Below, piece by piece: positions 8,598-18,845 of a DNA stretch of 64,000 nt. The stretch's first letter is position 1, and every line of letters starts with the position of its first letter. This DNA is from Acinetobacter sp. SFB (GTDB lineage: Bacteria > Pseudomonadota > Gammaproteobacteria > Pseudomonadales > Moraxellaceae). Below the pieces are notes generated by a model. That model did not search any database. It saw only the letters and a list, made by a program, of their open reading frames with translations, and was not told the origin of the DNA. Location: NCBI RefSeq assembly GCF_001647545.1, contig NZ_LSZH01000001.1, positions 395,815 to 459,814 of the forward strand. Reading direction: 5' to 3'. A program made the translations under genes and the position numbers.

Positions 8598-10040
8598 TTA
8601 AATGTTGGTTTTCTTGCTGTTCAGATAGTAATTTCTTTTATTCTGATACATCGCCATGTCAGCACGTTTTAGCATCTCTTCCATACGTTCATCCGCATAA
8701 TTGGTGGCATAACCGATGGATAGACTGATCTGTTGAGTGGAATAAAACTGGTTGTCTACCAATAAAAGTTCTTGCAGGCTTTGCAAACAGTTTTGTAGCG
8801 CGGCTTCATCCGCACCCGGCAACAGAATGACAAACTCGTCGCCGCCAATTCGGCAGGCAGAATACAGGGTTTGCTGAACCACCTGATTCAATACATTGCC
8901 CATACGTTGTAATAAACTGTCACCGGCATCATGACCTAAACTGTCATTCAGTTCTTTTAATCCATTTATATCCATAAAAATACAGGATACGGGGCGTTGC
9001 ATATTACGTTGCAAGCGATTTAATTCAGTTGTATAAAAAGAACGGTTATACAGTTTAGTCAGCACGTCATGCTTACCCAGATATTCCAGATATTTTTCAG
9101 CTTTTTTGCGCGCGGTGATATCCGTGAGCGCAACCTGAACCATTGCCCAATTATTCAGGTAATCAGGGAATACCGTAAATTGCAGCAGTACGTGGCGGAT
9201 GCTGCCATCAAGTGCATAATTCACCGCTTCACGTTGATGATGAATATTGCCATTCCAGAGCTCGATTAATTGCTCTCGAAAGGTTTGGGTCATTTCTTGG
9301 GCAAAAACTTTGTGCATATTTTTAAACAAAACGTCTTTGTTGGGCGCACCAAATAATTCAAGCGTGGCCTGATTGACATCAATAATCACAATATCTTTGA
9401 TACATTCATTGATGAAATCATTATGCACATCCAGAAAAGTACTGAAATCTTCAATGCCTAAATGGCGTAATTGATCTAATTTAATTTTGATGCGGCTGAA
9501 ATCTTCCACCCAAAGTGAAGTGGGTGAATACGTAAAACGGGCTTCGGCAAGATGTCGGCTTTTCTCTTCAAGACGACAGGCTTCGGTATAAGAGGTAATA
9601 TCTTCAGTGGTAATTAATAGTAACGATAAATCATGTTCATGTTGCGGCAGGACAATCCCCTTAAGCTGAATATCCAGACGCTCTCCAGCTAGGGTGTAGT
9701 TCACTGCAGAATTGGAGAAATGGGTTTCACCATTCCATAAAGCAACCAGCTCCTTGATATGGGTCTTGCTCATATCTTCTTTAAAAATTAAATCAAGATT
9801 TTGATGCAAATGTTCAAAGTCTTTGGCTTGATACAGTTCCAGAGTTTTAGAATTTACTTTTAATAATTTAATTTTTCTTGCACATTGCAGAATACGCGAT
9901 TCATCTTGCTGGAGAAAACCTAACAAATCTTCAACCCCCTGACTGCGCCAGAGATCAAATTGCTTTTTGACTTCACTAAAGTCTTCTAGCCACATGGCAA
10001 TGGGGGACAGTTCAAAAAAGGGAGAATCCAACATTTCCAT
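8598..10040 (-). CDS. Diguanylate cyclase with duplicated PAS-like sensor unit
   Basis: The C-terminal GGDEF domain is complete: DVLTKLYNR at its start, FMDINGLKELND for metal binding, RIGGDEF as the active-site loop, then SIGYAT and RADMAMYQNK. It should make cyclic di-GMP. No RxxD inhibitory site is obvious just before GGDEF. The N-terminal 300 residues hold two copies of one sensor unit. The first begins SPIAMWLEDFSEVKKQFD and the second SPTSLWVEDFSRIKIKLD; both later share VN..TLEL and ELWNG or ALWNG followed by AVNYxLxG. There is no transmembrane span, so the protein is cytosolic. What it senses is unknown. Confidence 0.88.
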   Translation of the reverse strand: MEMLDSPFFELSPIAMWLEDFSEVKKQFDLWRSQGVEDLLGFLQQDESRILQCARKIKLLKVNSKTLELYQAKDFEHLHQNLDLIFKEDMSKTHIKELVALWNGETHFSNSAVNYTLAGERLDIQLKGIVLPQHEHDLSLLLITTEDITSYTEACRLEEKSRHLAEARFTYSPTSLWVEDFSRIKIKLDQLRHLGIEDFSTFLDVHNDFINECIKDIVIIDVNQATLELFGAPNKDVLFKNMHKVFAQEMTQTFREQLIELWNGNIHHQREAVNYALDGSIRHVLLQFTVFPDYLNNWAMVQVALTDITARKKAEKYLEYLGKHDVLTKLYNRSFYTTELNRLQRNMQRPVSCIFMDINGLKELNDSLGHDAGDSLLQRMGNVLNQVVQQTLYSACRIGGDEFVILLPGADEAALQNCLQSLQELLLVDNQFYSTQQISLSIGYATNYADERMEEMLKRADMAMYQNKRNYYLNSKKTNI

Positions 10041-10175
10041 TCCAGAAGCTCGACATTTTTATTTAAATTTAATAATGCAGTATAAGGGTAGGAAAATGAT
10101 TTTAAAATAACGTGATAGGTAAAATAATATTTTTACTAATGATGATTAAGCCACGAAATATTCTATTTCTTTAGT

Positions 10176-10206
10176 AAAGAAGCCAACTTATAAATTGGCT
10201 TCTTTT
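10176..10206. terminator. Bidirectional terminator
   Basis: AAAGAAGCCAA and TTGGCTTCTTTT pair around an 8-base loop. It lies 15 bases beyond the stop of the next minus-strand gene. Confidence 0.8.
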
Positions 10207-10220
10207 ATGGAAATTAAAAA

Positions 10221-11009
10221 TTAGCGGTTTTTTCTGCGTGCTTTATTTTCAGGTTTTGGGGCAGGAATTTCCCGTTCGCCCAGCCATACATCAATAAAAT
10301 CTTTTTCATTAATGTTGTATAGTTCAAGTAAGGCTAAAATTACGCCGCCAAACATCATCGAACCTTCAGAGTTACTTTGCCATTCAAATATTTTCCCGTT
10401 TAACACATGCAAAATATCTGAAACTTCAAAGCTGCGATCACGACCGTTACTATCGGTTGGGTAAATTTCTGTATTTAAAATAATTCTTGCGGCACTTTTT
10501 TCACTTTCTGACAAATCTAGACGAGTAACCACGTCATCATCACGGGTGGAAAAAATCACGTCATCGGTAAAAACCGTTCTTAAGAAATGACGGGTCAGTT
10601 TGGGTAAGGCTCTTTCTACAAAAGGGCGGAATGAACTTGGGAAAATCACATTATGGGAAATGCCCTTAAACATCGGCGCAATCTCTTCAGTTTTATAACC
10701 GGCAATCCCACAACCCACCGAGGTGATGAAATAAGTGATCTTGGGATGATTTTTGGTATATATCTTGAAATCATCAATATAGTGCTGAATTTGTGACAAC
10801 GGCATTTGTTGCAAATGCTCATTCATGGTCGGAATAGCATAGCTTTGACCGGACCAACCGCGACCAACGCCGGTAATCGCACCAAAGTGCTCAAGCGCAG
10901 TACGTGCAGCTCCACCTGAGTGCAGTCCTGCCATATTGCTGCCAAAAACAAATACCGTATCTTCAGGTAAGCTTTTTATAATATTTTCATCGTGATAGTG
11001 ATATGACAT
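10221..11009 (-). CDS. Macro-like hypothetical protein
   Basis: The N-terminal half carries VFVFGSNMAGLHSGGAARTA, then GVGRGWSGQSYAIPTMN, then FITSVGCGIAGYKTEEIAPMF. This pattern is common in phage and bacterial proteins thought to have a macrodomain-like fold that binds ADP-ribose or a related nucleotide; that is family inference, not proof. The C-terminal half (about residues 150-262) is helical, with no motif I recognise, and ends in a basic tail (KPENKARRKNR). The open frame runs to 11129, but the first 40 residues are low-quality hydrophobic text on the opposite strand of a coding-like stretch, so I start at the ATG at 11009. No strong ribosome binding site is seen there. Confidence 0.65.
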   Translation of the reverse strand: MSYHYHDENIIKSLPEDTVFVFGSNMAGLHSGGAARTALEHFGAITGVGRGWSGQSYAIPTMNEHLQQMPLSQIQHYIDDFKIYTKNHPKITYFITSVGCGIAGYKTEEIAPMFKGISHNVIFPSSFRPFVERALPKLTRHFLRTVFTDDVIFSTRDDDVVTRLDLSESEKSAARIILNTEIYPTDSNGRDRSFEVSDILHVLNGKIFEWQSNSEGSMMFGGVILALLELYNINEKDFIDVWLGEREIPAPKPENKARRKNR

Positions 11010-11337
11010 AGGTGAATACAATCGTGATGGTCTTTCTTCATGTTGCAATTGAAAGAGCAGATGGTCAAGTGAAAGAATCAGTATTTTTAAATTTAGTCTA
11101 CAGATCATAAATGAAGAGAAAATTTTCAACCTGTTTCAAACATATTTGCTTATAAAAACTGATTTAGGAACCAAACTTTATTCTGGTGGTTTAAAACTGT
11201 TAAGAGATAAAAAAGAAAACGGAAAATATAAAACATCTAAAGTGGTGAAATATACAAATATAGATATCCCGATATTGCATGTTGAGCTTTAGCCCTCATA
11301 TTATTGGAATTGTATTATTGTATAGAAGCTGAAAAAC

Positions 11338-13362
11338 ATGTCGGATAGTCAACAACCTTTTGAGTTAGTGACCAGCTATCAACCTGCGGGTGATCAGCCG
11401 CAAGCCATTGAAAAACTGGTCAGTGGTATTGAAAAAGGCTATCACGACCAGTTGCTATTAGGGGTAACAGGTTCGGGGAAAACCTATACCATGGCCAATG
11501 TCATTGCCCGGACCCAACGTCCCACCATTGTCATGGCGCACAACAAAACCTTGGCTGCACAGTTGTACGGCGAATTTAAGTCATTTTTCCCGAATAATGC
11601 GGTTGAATATTTTGTCAGTTATTACGACTACTATCAGCCAGAAGCTTATGTTCCATCTTCCGATACTTTTATTGAAAAAGATTCGGCCATTAATGATCAT
11701 ATTGATCAGATGCGTCTTTCAGCAACGCGGACATTATTAGAACGTCGCGATGCCATTATTGTGGCTTCCGTTTCTGCAATTTATGGTTTGGGTGATCCGA
11801 ATGCCTATATGAGCATGTTGCTGCATATTGTGCAGGGCGATCGAATTAGTCGTGATGATATTATTCGCCGTCTGGTCGAGATGCAATATACCCGCAATGA
11901 ACTCGAATTTTTACGTGGTACTTATCGTATTCGCGGTGAAATCATGGATATTTTTCCGGCCGAATCGGATCAGAATGCAATTCGTATCGAACTGTTTGAT
12001 GATGAAGTTGATTCCATCCGCTGGTTCGATCCCTTAACCGGAAAAATGGTACGTAAAGTACCGCGTGTCACCATTTATCCAAAAAGTCATTATGTGACAC
12101 CGAAAGATAATTTGCAGCGTGCTATCGGTACGATTCGTGAAGAACTTAAAGAGCGCTTGGTGTTCTTTCGCGAGCATGACAAATTATTAGAAGCACAACG
12201 GATTGAACAGCGCACCCGTTATGATCTGGAAATGATGCAGCAGTTGGGCTATACCAACGGGATTGAAAACTATTCACGTCATTTGTCCGGTCGCCCAGCG
12301 GGTGAAGCACCGCCGACCTTGTTTGATTATATTCCTGACGATGCTTTACTGATTATTGATGAATCACATGTGACGGTTCCGCAAATTGGCGCGATGTATA
12401 AAGGTGACCGTTCACGTAAAGAAAACTTGGTCAATTATGGTTTCCGTTTGCCGAGCGCTTTGGATAACCGTCCAATGCAATTTGAAGAATGGCAGCGCAT
12501 AGTTCCGACCACCATTTATGTCAGTGCCACGCCGGCAAAATATGAGCTGGAAAGATCTGAGCAAATTGCCGAGCAGGTCGTCCGTCCTACAGGTCTGATC
12601 GATCCCGAAATTGAAGTTCGTCCGGTACTGACCCAAGTCGATGACGTGCTTTCAGAAATCAATCTGCGTAAGGATATCGATGAACGTGTCTTGGTTACGA
12701 CGCTAACCAAGCGTATGGCGGAAGATTTAACTTCGTATTTAAAAGAATATGGAATAAAAGTCGCTTATTTACATTCGGATATCGATACCGTAGAACGGGT
12801 AAAGATTATTCATGACTTGCGTTCAGGTGTGCATGATGTACTAGTCGGGATTAACCTGTTACGTGAAGGTCTGGATATGCCGGAAGTATCTTTGGTGGCG
12901 ATTTTGGATGCCGATAAAGAAGGCTTTTTGCGATCAGAGCGTTCACTGATTCAGACCATTGGTCGGGCCGCGCGTAATGTGAAAGGTAAAGCAATTTTAT
13001 ATGCTGACCGTATTACTGATTCTATGCGAAAAGCGATTGACGAAACCGACCGACGTCGTGCTAAACAAATCGAGTTCAATACGCTACATGGGATTACGCC
13101 GCGCAGTACTAAGCGTCAAAACAATAAAGATATCGATACCGGTGAAGTACTGACGGATGATCAGATTGATGCAAATATCTCGGATCAGGCCCGTGCTTTA
13201 AGTGCAGATGAGTGTCATATTCTGGCCGATCCTAAGTTGCTGGCGAAGCACATGTCCAAACTGGAAAAAGAGATGCTGAAAGCATCGAAAGAATTACAGT
13301 TTGAGCAGGCAGCACGACTCCGTGATGAGATTGTCCGCCTAAAAGCACAGATGCTAAGTTAA
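11338..13362 (+). CDS. uvrB: UvrABC excinuclease subunit B
   Basis: UvrB is the damage-verifying helicase-like subunit of nucleotide excision repair, loaded by UvrA and then joined by UvrC. The 674-residue length is standard. Visible motifs are Walker A (GVTGSGKT, residues 42-49), the beta-hairpin [12 protein letters not shown] that probes the DNA, the DESH Walker B box ([10 protein letters not shown]), and helicase motifs V and VI ([18 protein letters not shown] and QTIGRAARN). The C-terminal UVR domain that contacts UvrC ([24 protein letters not shown]) is intact. The gene stands alone. Confidence 0.97.
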   Translation: MSDSQQPFELVTSYQPAGDQPQAIEKLVSGIEKGYHDQLLLGVTGSGKTYTMANVIARTQRPTIVMAHNKTLAAQLYGEFKSFFPNNAVEYFVSYYDYYQPEAYVPSSDTFIEKDSAINDHIDQMRLSATRTLLERRDAIIVASVSAIYGLGDPNAYMSMLLHIVQGDRISRDDIIRRLVEMQYTRNELEFLRGTYRIRGEIMDIFPAESDQNAIRIELFDDEVDSIRWFDPLTGKMVRKVPRVTIYPKSHYVTPKDNLQRAIGTIREELKERLVFFREHDKLLEAQRIEQRTRYDLEMMQQLGYTNGIENYSRHLSGRPAGEAPPTLFDYIPDDALLIIDESHVTVPQIGAMYKGDRSRKENLVNYGFRLPSALDNRPMQFEEWQRIVPTTIYVSATPAKYELERSEQIAEQVVRPTGLIDPEIEVRPVLTQVDDVLSEINLRKDIDERVLVTTLTKRMAEDLTSYLKEYGIKVAYLHSDIDTVERVKIIHDLRSGVHDVLVGINLLREGLDMPEVSLVAILDADKEGFLRSERSLIQTIGRAARNVKGKAILYADRITDSMRKAIDETDRRRAKQIEFNTLHGITPRSTKRQNNKDIDTGEVLTDDQIDANISDQARALSADECHILADPKLLAKHMSKLEKEMLKASKELQFEQAARLRDEIVRLKAQMLS

Positions 13363-13497
13363 GTAGGAATGAAGTAGAAAATTAATTTTTTACTGCAAAA
13401 TCATTACATAACACTACAGTATCACTCAGCTGGAATGGTTATTTTTAAATTGAGATTCACTTTATAACTCTTAAATTTTGACTTGAAAGGTAGCTTT

Positions 13498-14085
13498 ATG
13501 ACAACGAATGATCTTCCTAAAGCCGGCTTTAAACTGGCTAAAATTGCGTTAGGCGGAGCCGTACTCATTGGCTTGGGTATGGCAACAATGGCTTATGCAC
13601 AAACCAAGCCTTTGCATACTGTTGAGAAAGTCGAATTAGATAAATATTTAGGCGTTTGGTATGAAGTTGCGCGTAAGCCGATGTACTTTCAAAATAAGTG
13701 TGATCGCGATGTAGCTGCTACTTATACCTTAAATGAAAATGGCAATGTTGGGGTAGATAATCGCTGTTATAGTAAAGATGGAAAATTAAACCATTCTGTC
13801 GGTGAGGCATTCATTCAAAATGCGCCATTTAATACCAAGTTGAAAGTCAGTTTCTTACCGGAATCTGTTCGCTGGTTGCCGGTAGGACGTGGTGATTACT
13901 GGATTTTAAAAATTGACGATGCTTATCAAACGGTATTGGTCGGTGAGCCACGCCGTAAATATCTGTGGGTGCTGTCTCGTTCAGCACATCCAGATCAAGC
14001 AGTGGTCAAGGAATATCTGGATTATGCCCAATCAATAGGCTATGACATTAGTGATGTGATTCATACTAAACAAACCCAGAAATAA
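13498..14085 (+). CDS. blc: Bacterial lipocalin (Blc family)
   Basis: After a signal peptide ending near AYA-Q at residue 34, the protein has the lipocalin start motif LDKYLGVWYEVARKPMYFQ. It then has CDRDVAATYTLNENGNVGVDNRC, FLPESVRWLPVGRGDYWIL and VGEPRRKYLWVLSR, all characteristic of the Blc group that binds fatty acids or lysophospholipids. There is no lipobox, so unlike E. coli Blc it should be periplasmic and soluble, or kept by its uncleaved N terminus. The frame opens with TTG at 13483, but the ATG at 13498 has AAAGG about 9 bases upstream and is the likely start. A UUCG-type terminator follows. Confidence 0.88.
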   Translation: MTTNDLPKAGFKLAKIALGGAVLIGLGMATMAYAQTKPLHTVEKVELDKYLGVWYEVARKPMYFQNKCDRDVAATYTLNENGNVGVDNRCYSKDGKLNHSVGEAFIQNAPFNTKLKVSFLPESVRWLPVGRGDYWILKIDDAYQTVLVGEPRRKYLWVLSRSAHPDQAVVKEYLDYAQSIGYDISDVIHTKQTQK

Positions 14086-14103
14086 TCTAAAATATTGACG
14101 AAT

Positions 14104-14129
14104 AAAACCATGCTTCGGCATGGTTTTTT
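14104..14129 (+). terminator. Terminator with a TTCG tetraloop after blc
   Basis: AAACCATGC and GCATGGTTT pair around TTCG, followed by a run of T. Confidence 0.88.
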
Positions 14130-14217
14130 ATTGCATGGTTAAATTGAAGGGTGAATTATAAAGTTTTCTTGGAGTGTAATGTTTATAATGCCTGCGAGAT
14201 AAATCCAGAGATACAAG

Positions 14218-15147
14218 ATGTATAAAGGCGTAGCTTTGTCAGTATTGGCATCGGTCACTTTTGGGGTTTTGTATTTCTATACCCAATTCTTGAAACCGCT
14301 TGATAGCGAGCAGACTTTTGCTTGGCGTATGTTGGCTACACTACCATTTTTAACGTTATTTATGTGGTGGACAGGTGATTTAAAACATATTACAGAAATT
14401 TTTAAACGAATTTTCAAGCAACCAACTTTATTGATCTGGCTGATCATCAGTTCACTTTTATGCACCACCCAGCTTTGGTTGTTCTTATGGGGACCAATAA
14501 ACGGACGGGGTTTGGAAGTCTCTTTAGGGTATTTTTTATTGCCCTTGATAATGGTGCTAATAGGATGTGTACTTTATAAAGAAAAACTCTCCAGATGGCA
14601 GATTGCAGCAGTTCTTTTTGCCAGTCTGGGTGTAGGACATGAATTGTGGCGTATCGGTGATATTGCATGGGAAACGGTATATGTGGCCGTGGCCTATCCG
14701 ATTTATTTCTTTTTAAGACGTGCTTTTAAAACTGACCATTTGGGTGGTTTTTGGTGGGATTTATTTTTAATTCTTCCCATCGCTATTTATTTAGCCACAG
14801 TGTATAGCGACTCTTTGGCTTTAATGAGTCAATTTCCTTACTTAATCTGGGTGGTTTTAGGGTTAGGTTTTTTAAGTGCCTTGGGGTTGGGAAGTTATAT
14901 TCTGGCAAGCCGATATTTGCCCTTTGTGATATTTGGATTGCTAAGCTATTTAGAACCGGTATTGCTGGCCTTTGCCTCCATTGCATTAGGTGAAAGGTTA
15001 GAAACGGCAGAATGGTTAACCTATATTCCAATTTGGTTTGCAGTGTTACTGCTGGTGATCGAAGGTGTAATTCATCTGTGCAAACAACAGCAAAAGCAAA
15101 AGGCTTTAGCGCAAAATCTGGAAAATTATCCCGATCGTTTAAAGTAA
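14218..15147 (+). CDS. rarD: EamA/RarD-family permease
   Basis: About ten hydrophobic spans in 309 residues, with the RarD arrangement: an N-terminal GVALSVLASVTFGVLYFYTQFLKPLDSEQTFAWR, the middle NGRGLEVSLGYFLLPL, and the late ILASRYLPFVIFGLLSYLEPVLLAF. These match the inner-membrane RarD branch of the drug/metabolite transporter superfamily. Known RarD proteins were first linked to chloramphenicol sensitivity, but the natural substrate is unclear. The C-terminal tail is short and basic. The gene stands alone between a terminator and the GAPDH leader. Confidence 0.82.
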   Translation: MYKGVALSVLASVTFGVLYFYTQFLKPLDSEQTFAWRMLATLPFLTLFMWWTGDLKHITEIFKRIFKQPTLLIWLIISSLLCTTQLWLFLWGPINGRGLEVSLGYFLLPLIMVLIGCVLYKEKLSRWQIAAVLFASLGVGHELWRIGDIAWETVYVAVAYPIYFFLRRAFKTDHLGGFWWDLFLILPIAIYLATVYSDSLALMSQFPYLIWVVLGLGFLSALGLGSYILASRYLPFVIFGLLSYLEPVLLAFASIALGERLETAEWLTYIPIWFAVLLLVIEGVIHLCKQQQKQKALAQNLENYPDRLK

Positions 15148-15405
15148 GTGCGCTGTATTTTTAAATTCTGTTTGATAAAGCAACATTTGAACCCGATGTA
15201 GGGTTTTACAAAAAAATCGGTGATGTATGGCTTTCGGTATGAAAATCATAAAAATAATTACAGCTATTTCGTCAATTTATAGTGAATATAGAGCAAAATA
15301 TGCGGGCCAGAATGAGCTTTTGATTCAAACTTACCGATAATTCCTTTACAATTGTGGGGTTTTGAAATTTATGCCTAGATATACAATTAATTAGAGGACG
15401 TATCT

Positions 15406-16863
15406 GTGAGCAAAGAGACTATCATCGCCCTACATGCAGATCACCAAGGTCGCTGGAAAAACCGTGAAGAAATCGCGGAACATATGATTGCCTTAATTGG
15501 TCAGTTGTATCGTGAAAAAAATATCGTGACTTCTGTATTCGGTCGTTCTTTAGTTAACCGTTCAGTTATCCAGATTTTAAAAGCACACCGTCGTACCCGT
15601 GTGATGGATGTTGAACTTTCTGTGGTTAACACTTTCCCAATCTTAGAAGCATTGGCTAAAGTTGAGAAAATTGGTTCTGCTGAAATCGATCTAGGTAAAC
15701 TGGCTGTTGAATTTAAAGAAAAAGGCGGCGACATTGATGCATTTGTTGCTGATGCTGTTAAATCTTTAGAAGGTAATCCTGCAACTGTTGAACCTAAGGA
15801 TGTTGTTCTTTACGGTTTTGGTCGTATCGGTCGTATTCTTGCCCGTTTGATCATTAGTCAATCTGGTTTGGGTCGCGGTTTAAGCCTTAAAGCAATTGTT
15901 GTACGTAAATCATCGGATGGTGATTTGGAAAAACGTGCATCTTTACTTCGTCGTGACTCAATTCACGGTCCATTTGCAGGCACCATTTCTGTAGATGAAG
16001 AAAATGAAGCAATTATTGCCAACGGTAACTTCATTAAAGTCATCTATGCTTCAAGCCCAAGCGAAGTGGATTACACTGCTTATGGTATTAATAACGCTCT
16101 AGTGATTGATAACACAGGTAAATGGCGTGATGCAGAAGGTCTTGCTGAACACTTGAAATGCCCGGGCGTTGCTCGTGTAGTATTGACTGCACCAAGTAAA
16201 GGCGAAATGAAAAATGTGGTGTATGGCGTAAACCATACTGACATTTTAGATGAAGACAAAATCATTTCTGCTGCAAGTTGCACTACAAATGCAATTACAC
16301 CTGTATTAAAAGTGTTAGATGACAAATACAAAGTGCTCAATGGGCATGTTGAAACTGTTCACTCTTTCACCAATGACCAGAACTTGATCGACAACTACCA
16401 CAAGGCGGATCGCCGTGGTCGTGCTGCGACTTTGAACATGGTGATTACTGAAACTGGTGCTGCGAAAGCGGTTGCTAAAGCACTTCCTGCACTTAAAGGC
16501 AAGTTGACTGGTAACTCGGTACGTGTTCCAACGCCTAACGTATCACTTGCTATTCTGAACTTAACTCTTGAGAAAGAAGTTGATCGTGAAGAAGTGAACG
16601 AATACATTCGTCAAATCTCAATCAACTCAAGCCTTCAAGGTCAAATCGGTTATACAAATTCGACCGAAGTTGTGTCTTCTGACTTTATCGGTTCACGTAC
16701 TGCAGGTGTATTTGATGCGCAAGCAACAATCACTTCAGGTACTCGCCTAACAGCATATGTTTGGTACGATAACGAAGTAGGCTATAGCTGCCAAGTATTG
16801 CGTATCGCTGAACAAATGTGTGGCGTAAGCTATCCAAAAGTTCCTGCTGAAACAAATGCATAA
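15406..16863 (+). CDS. gap: Glyceraldehyde-3-phosphate dehydrogenase, long form
   Basis: This is the 485-residue form found in Acinetobacter and Pseudomonas. It has an N-terminal extension of about 120 residues before the usual NAD-binding start, VVLYGFGRIGRILARL. The catalytic cysteine is in SAASCTTNAITP (Cys292), followed by HSFTNDQNLIDNYHKADRRGRAA and the C-terminal WYDNEVGYS. It converts glyceraldehyde 3-phosphate to 1,3-bisphosphoglycerate or the reverse; in Acinetobacter, which lacks a full glycolysis, a gluconeogenic role is likely. Translation starts with GTG, preceded by AGAGGAC. A strong terminator follows. Confidence 0.93.
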   Translation: MSKETIIALHADHQGRWKNREEIAEHMIALIGQLYREKNIVTSVFGRSLVNRSVIQILKAHRRTRVMDVELSVVNTFPILEALAKVEKIGSAEIDLGKLAVEFKEKGGDIDAFVADAVKSLEGNPATVEPKDVVLYGFGRIGRILARLIISQSGLGRGLSLKAIVVRKSSDGDLEKRASLLRRDSIHGPFAGTISVDEENEAIIANGNFIKVIYASSPSEVDYTAYGINNALVIDNTGKWRDAEGLAEHLKCPGVARVVLTAPSKGEMKNVVYGVNHTDILDEDKIISAASCTTNAITPVLKVLDDKYKVLNGHVETVHSFTNDQNLIDNYHKADRRGRAATLNMVITETGAAKAVAKALPALKGKLTGNSVRVPTPNVSLAILNLTLEKEVDREEVNEYIRQISINSSLQGQIGYTNSTEVVSSDFIGSRTAGVFDAQATITSGTRLTAYVWYDNEVGYSCQVLRIAEQMCGVSYPKVPAETNA

Positions 16864-16876
16864 TTAGTATTTAGTT

Positions 16877-16908
16877 AAAAAAGAGCCTCATTTGAGGCTC
16901 TTTTTTTT
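16877..16908 (+). terminator. Rho-independent terminator after GAPDH
   Basis: AAAAAAGAGCCTCA and TGAGGCTCTTTTTT pair around a 2-base loop with a long T run. Confidence 0.92.
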
Positions 16909-17011
16909 GTCCTGATAAAATGAGAAGTTTGCACTGTAAATGGACTTCACTTTTCAATATCTAAATTGAACTGAGCGACAAGCAAATTGGCATAAGCATG
17001 GATTTTATTTA

Positions 17012-17837
17012 TTAAGCTAAGGTCGCTTTTACTTGATCTTTAATGGCTGTGCTTTGTGACCCTTGATATTTTCTAAATCTTTGCTCTTACTGAACATTGT
17101 ACCTTTTTAGTTTGAATATTTGCATCGACAATGACATCCACTAACCGACAGCTAATCCAGCTTGTAATAATGCTTAACTGTAATCTTCAGTATTTAAGTT
17201 TTGATAAGCGACAGCTTTGCCTGAAACTCCAGTAATGTCCTTTGCAAGATTGGCCAGGGTGAAATTGCCAGAGCCTGCAAGCTTATAAGTTGTATGGTCA
17301 TAAGCTTGCAAGACTAAAACTTTTGCTACGGCTTCTGCATCATTTTGAGGTCAAGATGGACAAAATTCTCAAATCTTCCCCATATAAGGTGTCGAATTCT
17401 AGAGCATTAGCTATTGCATTTAAATAGTTCTGGCTATACCGGTTTTTGCGTAAAAATATATTTTAATCCGCTGCCTTCAATCAGTGCTTCTGTCTCTGAG
17501 GATAAATCTAAAGCTGATATTACTATTGAATAAGCTGGTATAAGCAAACCCTGACTGGTTGGCAGCCTCAATTAAGGCTTGATGCTTTGTTGTGCGAGAC
17601 CTATTGCATTGGCTTAAATATGTAGCAGTTTATCAATCCGCGACCATGCCGAAGAGAGCGTTTTAGGTGCATCATAATCAGAGTAACTTAGTTCAGCTTT
17701 TGCTTTTAAAGGAGTTGTCTTAGGTGCATTTCGAATCAGTATCACTATGTTTAGCGCCACTATATGGTCTGTAGCGGTATTTTTAATAACCAAGCAATAG
17801 CCCATTGACCTGTAGCACAGGTAATTATAATTTTCAT
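17012..17837 (-). pseudogene. qorB: Decayed NAD(P)H:quinone oxidoreductase (QorB/YtfG type)
   Basis: Reading the minus strand from ATG at 17837 gives MKIIITCATGQWAIAWLL, the Rossmann start of the NmrA-like QorB family, which is then lost to frameshifts. Recognisable pieces return in shifting frames: IVLIRNAPKTTPLKAKAEL, then SYSDYDAPKTLSSAWSRIDKLL, then NDAEAVAKVLVLQAYDHTTYKLAGSG, and finally STAIKDQVKATLA before TAA at 17012-17014. Several frameshifts and stops mean no full protein can be made. It stands divergent from an HxlR-type regulator, exactly like E. coli ytfG (qorB) and ytfH, which supports the identity. Confidence 0.75.
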
Positions 17838-17899
17838 TCTAAAAAGCGCTACATTGTTTATTTTATATACTTGATGTTTATATTTTATTATATTGACAT

Positions 17900-17915
17900 T
17901 ACTTATATATAAGTA
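17900..17915. promoter_or_regulatory. 16-bp palindrome, probable HxlR operator
   Basis: TACTTATATATAAGTA is a perfect palindrome in the divergent region between the qorB remnant and the HxlR gene, overlapping a TTGACA-containing promoter region. HxlR-family quinone sensors (YodB, QorR) bind sites with TACT...AGTA ends, so this is a likely autoregulatory operator. It is inference from position and form. Confidence 0.5.
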
Positions 17916-17955
17916 CATGCCTAAAAGTAAGTTAATTGCGGTCTGGAGAGAGTTG

Positions 17956-18330
17956 ATGAGTAACTATGCAACGAGTCATTTGCTTGGACAGGTTTTATCC
18001 AAGGAGTGTCCATCGCGTGAAATATTGGAACACTTAACCACCAAATGGTCTGTGTTGGTTTTACGCTGTTTAAGTGACGGTGTGCATCGTTTTAGCGAGT
18101 TAAAACAGCGCATAGAAGGGGTAAGTGAGAAAATGCTGGCGCAAACCTTAAAATTATTGGAAAAAGATGGTTTTTTGATTCGTACGGTTTATCCGGTTGT
18201 ACCGCCGAAAGTGGAATATCAGTTGACGCTTCTGGGAGCGCAGGCAGCTGAAAAAATGACAATGCTGATTGGTTGGATTGAACGAAATTTACCTGAAATT
18301 TTAGAAAATAAACAAGGTGTTGCTCAATGA
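17956..18330 (+). CDS. HxlR-family transcriptional regulator (YtfH type)
   Basis: A 124-residue winged-helix protein: CPSREILEHLTTKWSVLVLRCLSDGVHRFSELKQRIEGVSEKMLAQTLKLLEKDGFLIRTVYPVVPPKVEYQLT is a typical HxlR DNA-binding domain, described here by its parts: KWSVLVL, RFSELKQ, KMLAQTL and the wing PPKVEY. A cysteine near residue 15 (SKECPS) sits where quinone- or electrophile-sensing members carry their reactive cysteine. The frame is open to 17893, but the ATG at 17956 follows GGAGAG and gives the normal length. Its presumed target, qorB, is broken, so the regulator is now an orphan here. Confidence 0.85.
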   Translation: MSNYATSHLLGQVLSKECPSREILEHLTTKWSVLVLRCLSDGVHRFSELKQRIEGVSEKMLAQTLKLLEKDGFLIRTVYPVVPPKVEYQLTLLGAQAAEKMTMLIGWIERNLPEILENKQGVAQ

Positions 18331-18845
18331 TAATGGTGAGTCATTTAAATGGCTTATAAATATTTAAGCACAGGGGCTTTTATTTGAAACTGGCTGTTTA
18401 TTGAGAGACATCCAAGAATAAATTTATTTAAAATTCAACTTTTTTAAAGTTTAAACTACAATTTGATGTTTTAAAAAATCTAAGAACGGAAGCTTAGACG
18501 CAGAGAGAATGTATTTAAGGAATAATTTAAGTGAAAATATCCCTGCATTATTTTATTAATTTTTTTGAAATGCATGAGCGTTAATTTTGGACTGACGTTT
18601 ATTTTAATAATTAAAAAATAAAGTAAGTGAAATTTATCTGAAAAATAAGTTTTACTTAGCTAAGTGGATGGTTCTTTTTAATTTTCTGGTTGGATAATTA
18701 AACTAAATTATGCAATATCATCCCCGTTCAAGCCAAATCTGTCTTAACAAGACTAAAATTCATGTAATGCTGAATAATTCTATTCGAGAAATTTTATAAA
18801 ATATGGCAGAATATGCGGTTTTAAAGTATTTAGAGGATTGGCAAT
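18331..18845. other. Intergenic region without recognisable genes
   Basis: About 515 bases, very AT-rich, between the HxlR gene and obgE. I see no coding stretch, no strong hairpin and no tRNA. A TATAAAATA near 18796 is a plausible -10 region for obgE. Confidence 0.6.
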
